Origin: Solobacterium sp.
GTDB taxonomy: Bacteria; Bacillota_I; Bacilli_A; Erysipelotrichales; Erysipelotrichaceae
Assembly (NCBI GenBank): GCA_016284975.1
Contig: JAEEPV010000156.1
Span: 1-6,426, forward strand
Reading direction: 5' to 3'
Length of the DNA: 6,426 nucleotides
Position numbers and translations under genes: made by a program. This document shows, one piece after another, positions 5,976 through 6,426 of the stretch (positions are counted from its first letter, which is position 1; each line of letters opens with the position of its first letter). Under the pieces are notes generated by a model that was not told the origin of the DNA, ran no database searches, and saw nothing but the letters and a program-made list of their open reading frames with translations.

Positions 5976-5977
5976 GC

Positions 5978-6019
5978 AAAAAGAAAAAAAGCACTGCAGT
6001 CTGTACAGTGCTGCGTTTT
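5978..6019. terminator. Hairpin flanked by A and T runs, probable terminator (bidirectional)
   Basis: AGCACTG (5990-5996) and CAGTGCT (6006-6012) form a 7-bp stem with a nine-base loop. On the plus strand it is followed by GCGTTTT, a modest tail suited to ending the small gene, whose stop is 15 bases upstream. On the minus strand the tail is much better (seven T, C, five T). It may therefore also block antisense transcription entering from the right. Confidence 0.65.
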
Positions 6020-6029
6020 AACCACAGAC

Positions 6030-6041
6030 GGACGATCGTCC
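6030..6041. repeat. 12-bp perfect palindrome upstream of the glycosyltransferase gene
   Basis: GGACGATCGTCC is perfectly self-complementary. It lies in the 144-bp gap between the small gene and the glycosyltransferase. It could be a regulator site, or, followed by TTTT, a weak four-pair hairpin with a GATC loop. A second imperfect stem (AAGCC-x-CG at 6053-6060 with CG-x-GGCTT at 6071-6078) follows it. I see no convincing promoter in this gap. Confidence 0.4.
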
Positions 6042-6119
6042 TTTTCGATATGAAGCCCCGACGTTTTTGGCGCGGCTTTTGAATTGCGGCGGACGCCCTT
6101 ATCACGGAGGAAGTTCCAT

Positions 6120-6426
6120 ATGAAAATCGGAGAATTCTCTGACAGTTTTTTGCCTGTCGTAGACGGCGTCGGCAGAGTTGTTTACAGTTACTGCGATCAC
6201 ATCGCAAGAACCGGGAATCAGTGCACTGCAGTAGTCCCCTTAACCAGGATGGGTTATCGCGGCCGTTTTCCATTTGAAGTGATTGACTATTACTGCGCTC
6301 CGCTTCCGCATCAGCCGCAATACAATGTCGGAGCGCCGATCATCGATGAGCATTACCGCAAGCACCTGAATATGACGGACTTTGATATCGTTCATGTTCA
6401 CACTCCGTTTATTGCCGGCATGGAAG
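6120..6426 (+). CDS. GT4-family glycosyltransferase, N-terminal part (window ends inside the gene)
   Basis: Only the first 102 codons are present. The start MKIGEFSDSFLPVVDGVGRV (1-20) is the classic opening of GT4 (GT-B fold) glycosyltransferases, with the Gly-rich nucleotide-sugar/acceptor loop after the first beta strand. MTDFDIVHVHTPFIAG (85-100) is the second hallmark of the N-terminal Rossmann domain. This form most resembles enzymes that add glucose to diacylglycerol or otherwise build membrane glycolipids (and lipoteichoic acid anchors) on the inner face of the membrane. The sugar and acceptor specificity sits in the missing C-terminal part and cannot be read here. The start is supported by GGAGG (6106-6110) nine bases upstream of the ATG. 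A gene for a second glycosyltransferase often follows such enzymes, but this cannot be seen in the window. Confidence 0.9.
   Translation, partial: MKIGEFSDSFLPVVDGVGRVVYSYCDHIARTGNQCTAVVPLTRMGYRGRFPFEVIDYYCAPLPHQPQYNVGAPIIDEHYRKHLNMTDFDIVHVHTPFIAGME

Noticed and set aside
6050..6082. Ten-codon open frame MKPRRFWRGF upstream of the glycosyltransferase, considered as a leader peptide
   Set aside because: There is no Shine-Dalgarno sequence ahead of it and no run of one amino acid or clear attenuator pair to support a leader role.
5968..6273. A 101-codon minus-strand open frame over the end of the small gene and the start of the glycosyltransferase
   Set aside because: It crosses a terminator hairpin, has no ribosome binding site, and its product is the shadow of the GT4 N-terminus.

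Overview
The window looks like core chromosome of a low-to-mid-GC Firmicute (Bacillota). Evidence: a CIRCE/HrcA-controlled heat-shock operon, an RNase J, a Gram-positive (type 2) peptide deformylase, a SEDS-family FtsW, strong GGAGG-type ribosome binding sites and intrinsic terminators with T-tracts. Base composition is roughly half GC. The protein style and gene mix suggest the Erysipelotrichia or a relative, but this is inference from memory of those families and was not tested. There are no tRNAs, rRNAs, insertion sequences or CRISPR arrays, and no stretch over 300 bases lacks a gene.

The left half (1-3042) is read leftwards. ftsW and rsmD overlap by 4 bp (ATGA) and end at an intrinsic terminator. 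Immediately after it, a second unit starts from a good sigma-A promoter flanked by two CIRCE operators and carries hrcA followed by grpE. These two also overlap by 4 bp, and only the first 17 codons of grpE are in the window. HrcA should repress its own operon.

A 103-bp divergent region (3043-3145) separates ftsW from the rightward genes. The right half (3146-6426) is read rightwards: def (own terminator), rnj (own extended -10 promoter and a UUCG-loop terminator), a 63-residue basic protein resembling a ribbon-helix-helix DNA-binding protein, and the beginning of a GT4-type glycosyltransferase cut by the window end. Most of these appear to be single-gene units of housekeeping function: division (FtsW), ribosome maturation (RsmD), heat-shock control (HrcA/GrpE), nascent protein processing (Def) and RNA decay (RNase J).

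The least ordinary part is 5690-6119. The small ribbon-helix-helix-like gene has an AT-rich upstream tract, a TTGCAC-17-TATAAT promoter and a perfect 10+10 bp dyad running from the -10 box to just upstream of the ribosome binding site. That arrangement suggests a tightly (probably self-) regulated DNA-binding protein of unknown role. I see no clear multi-gene novel system; this gene and its operator are the best candidate for something undescribed.
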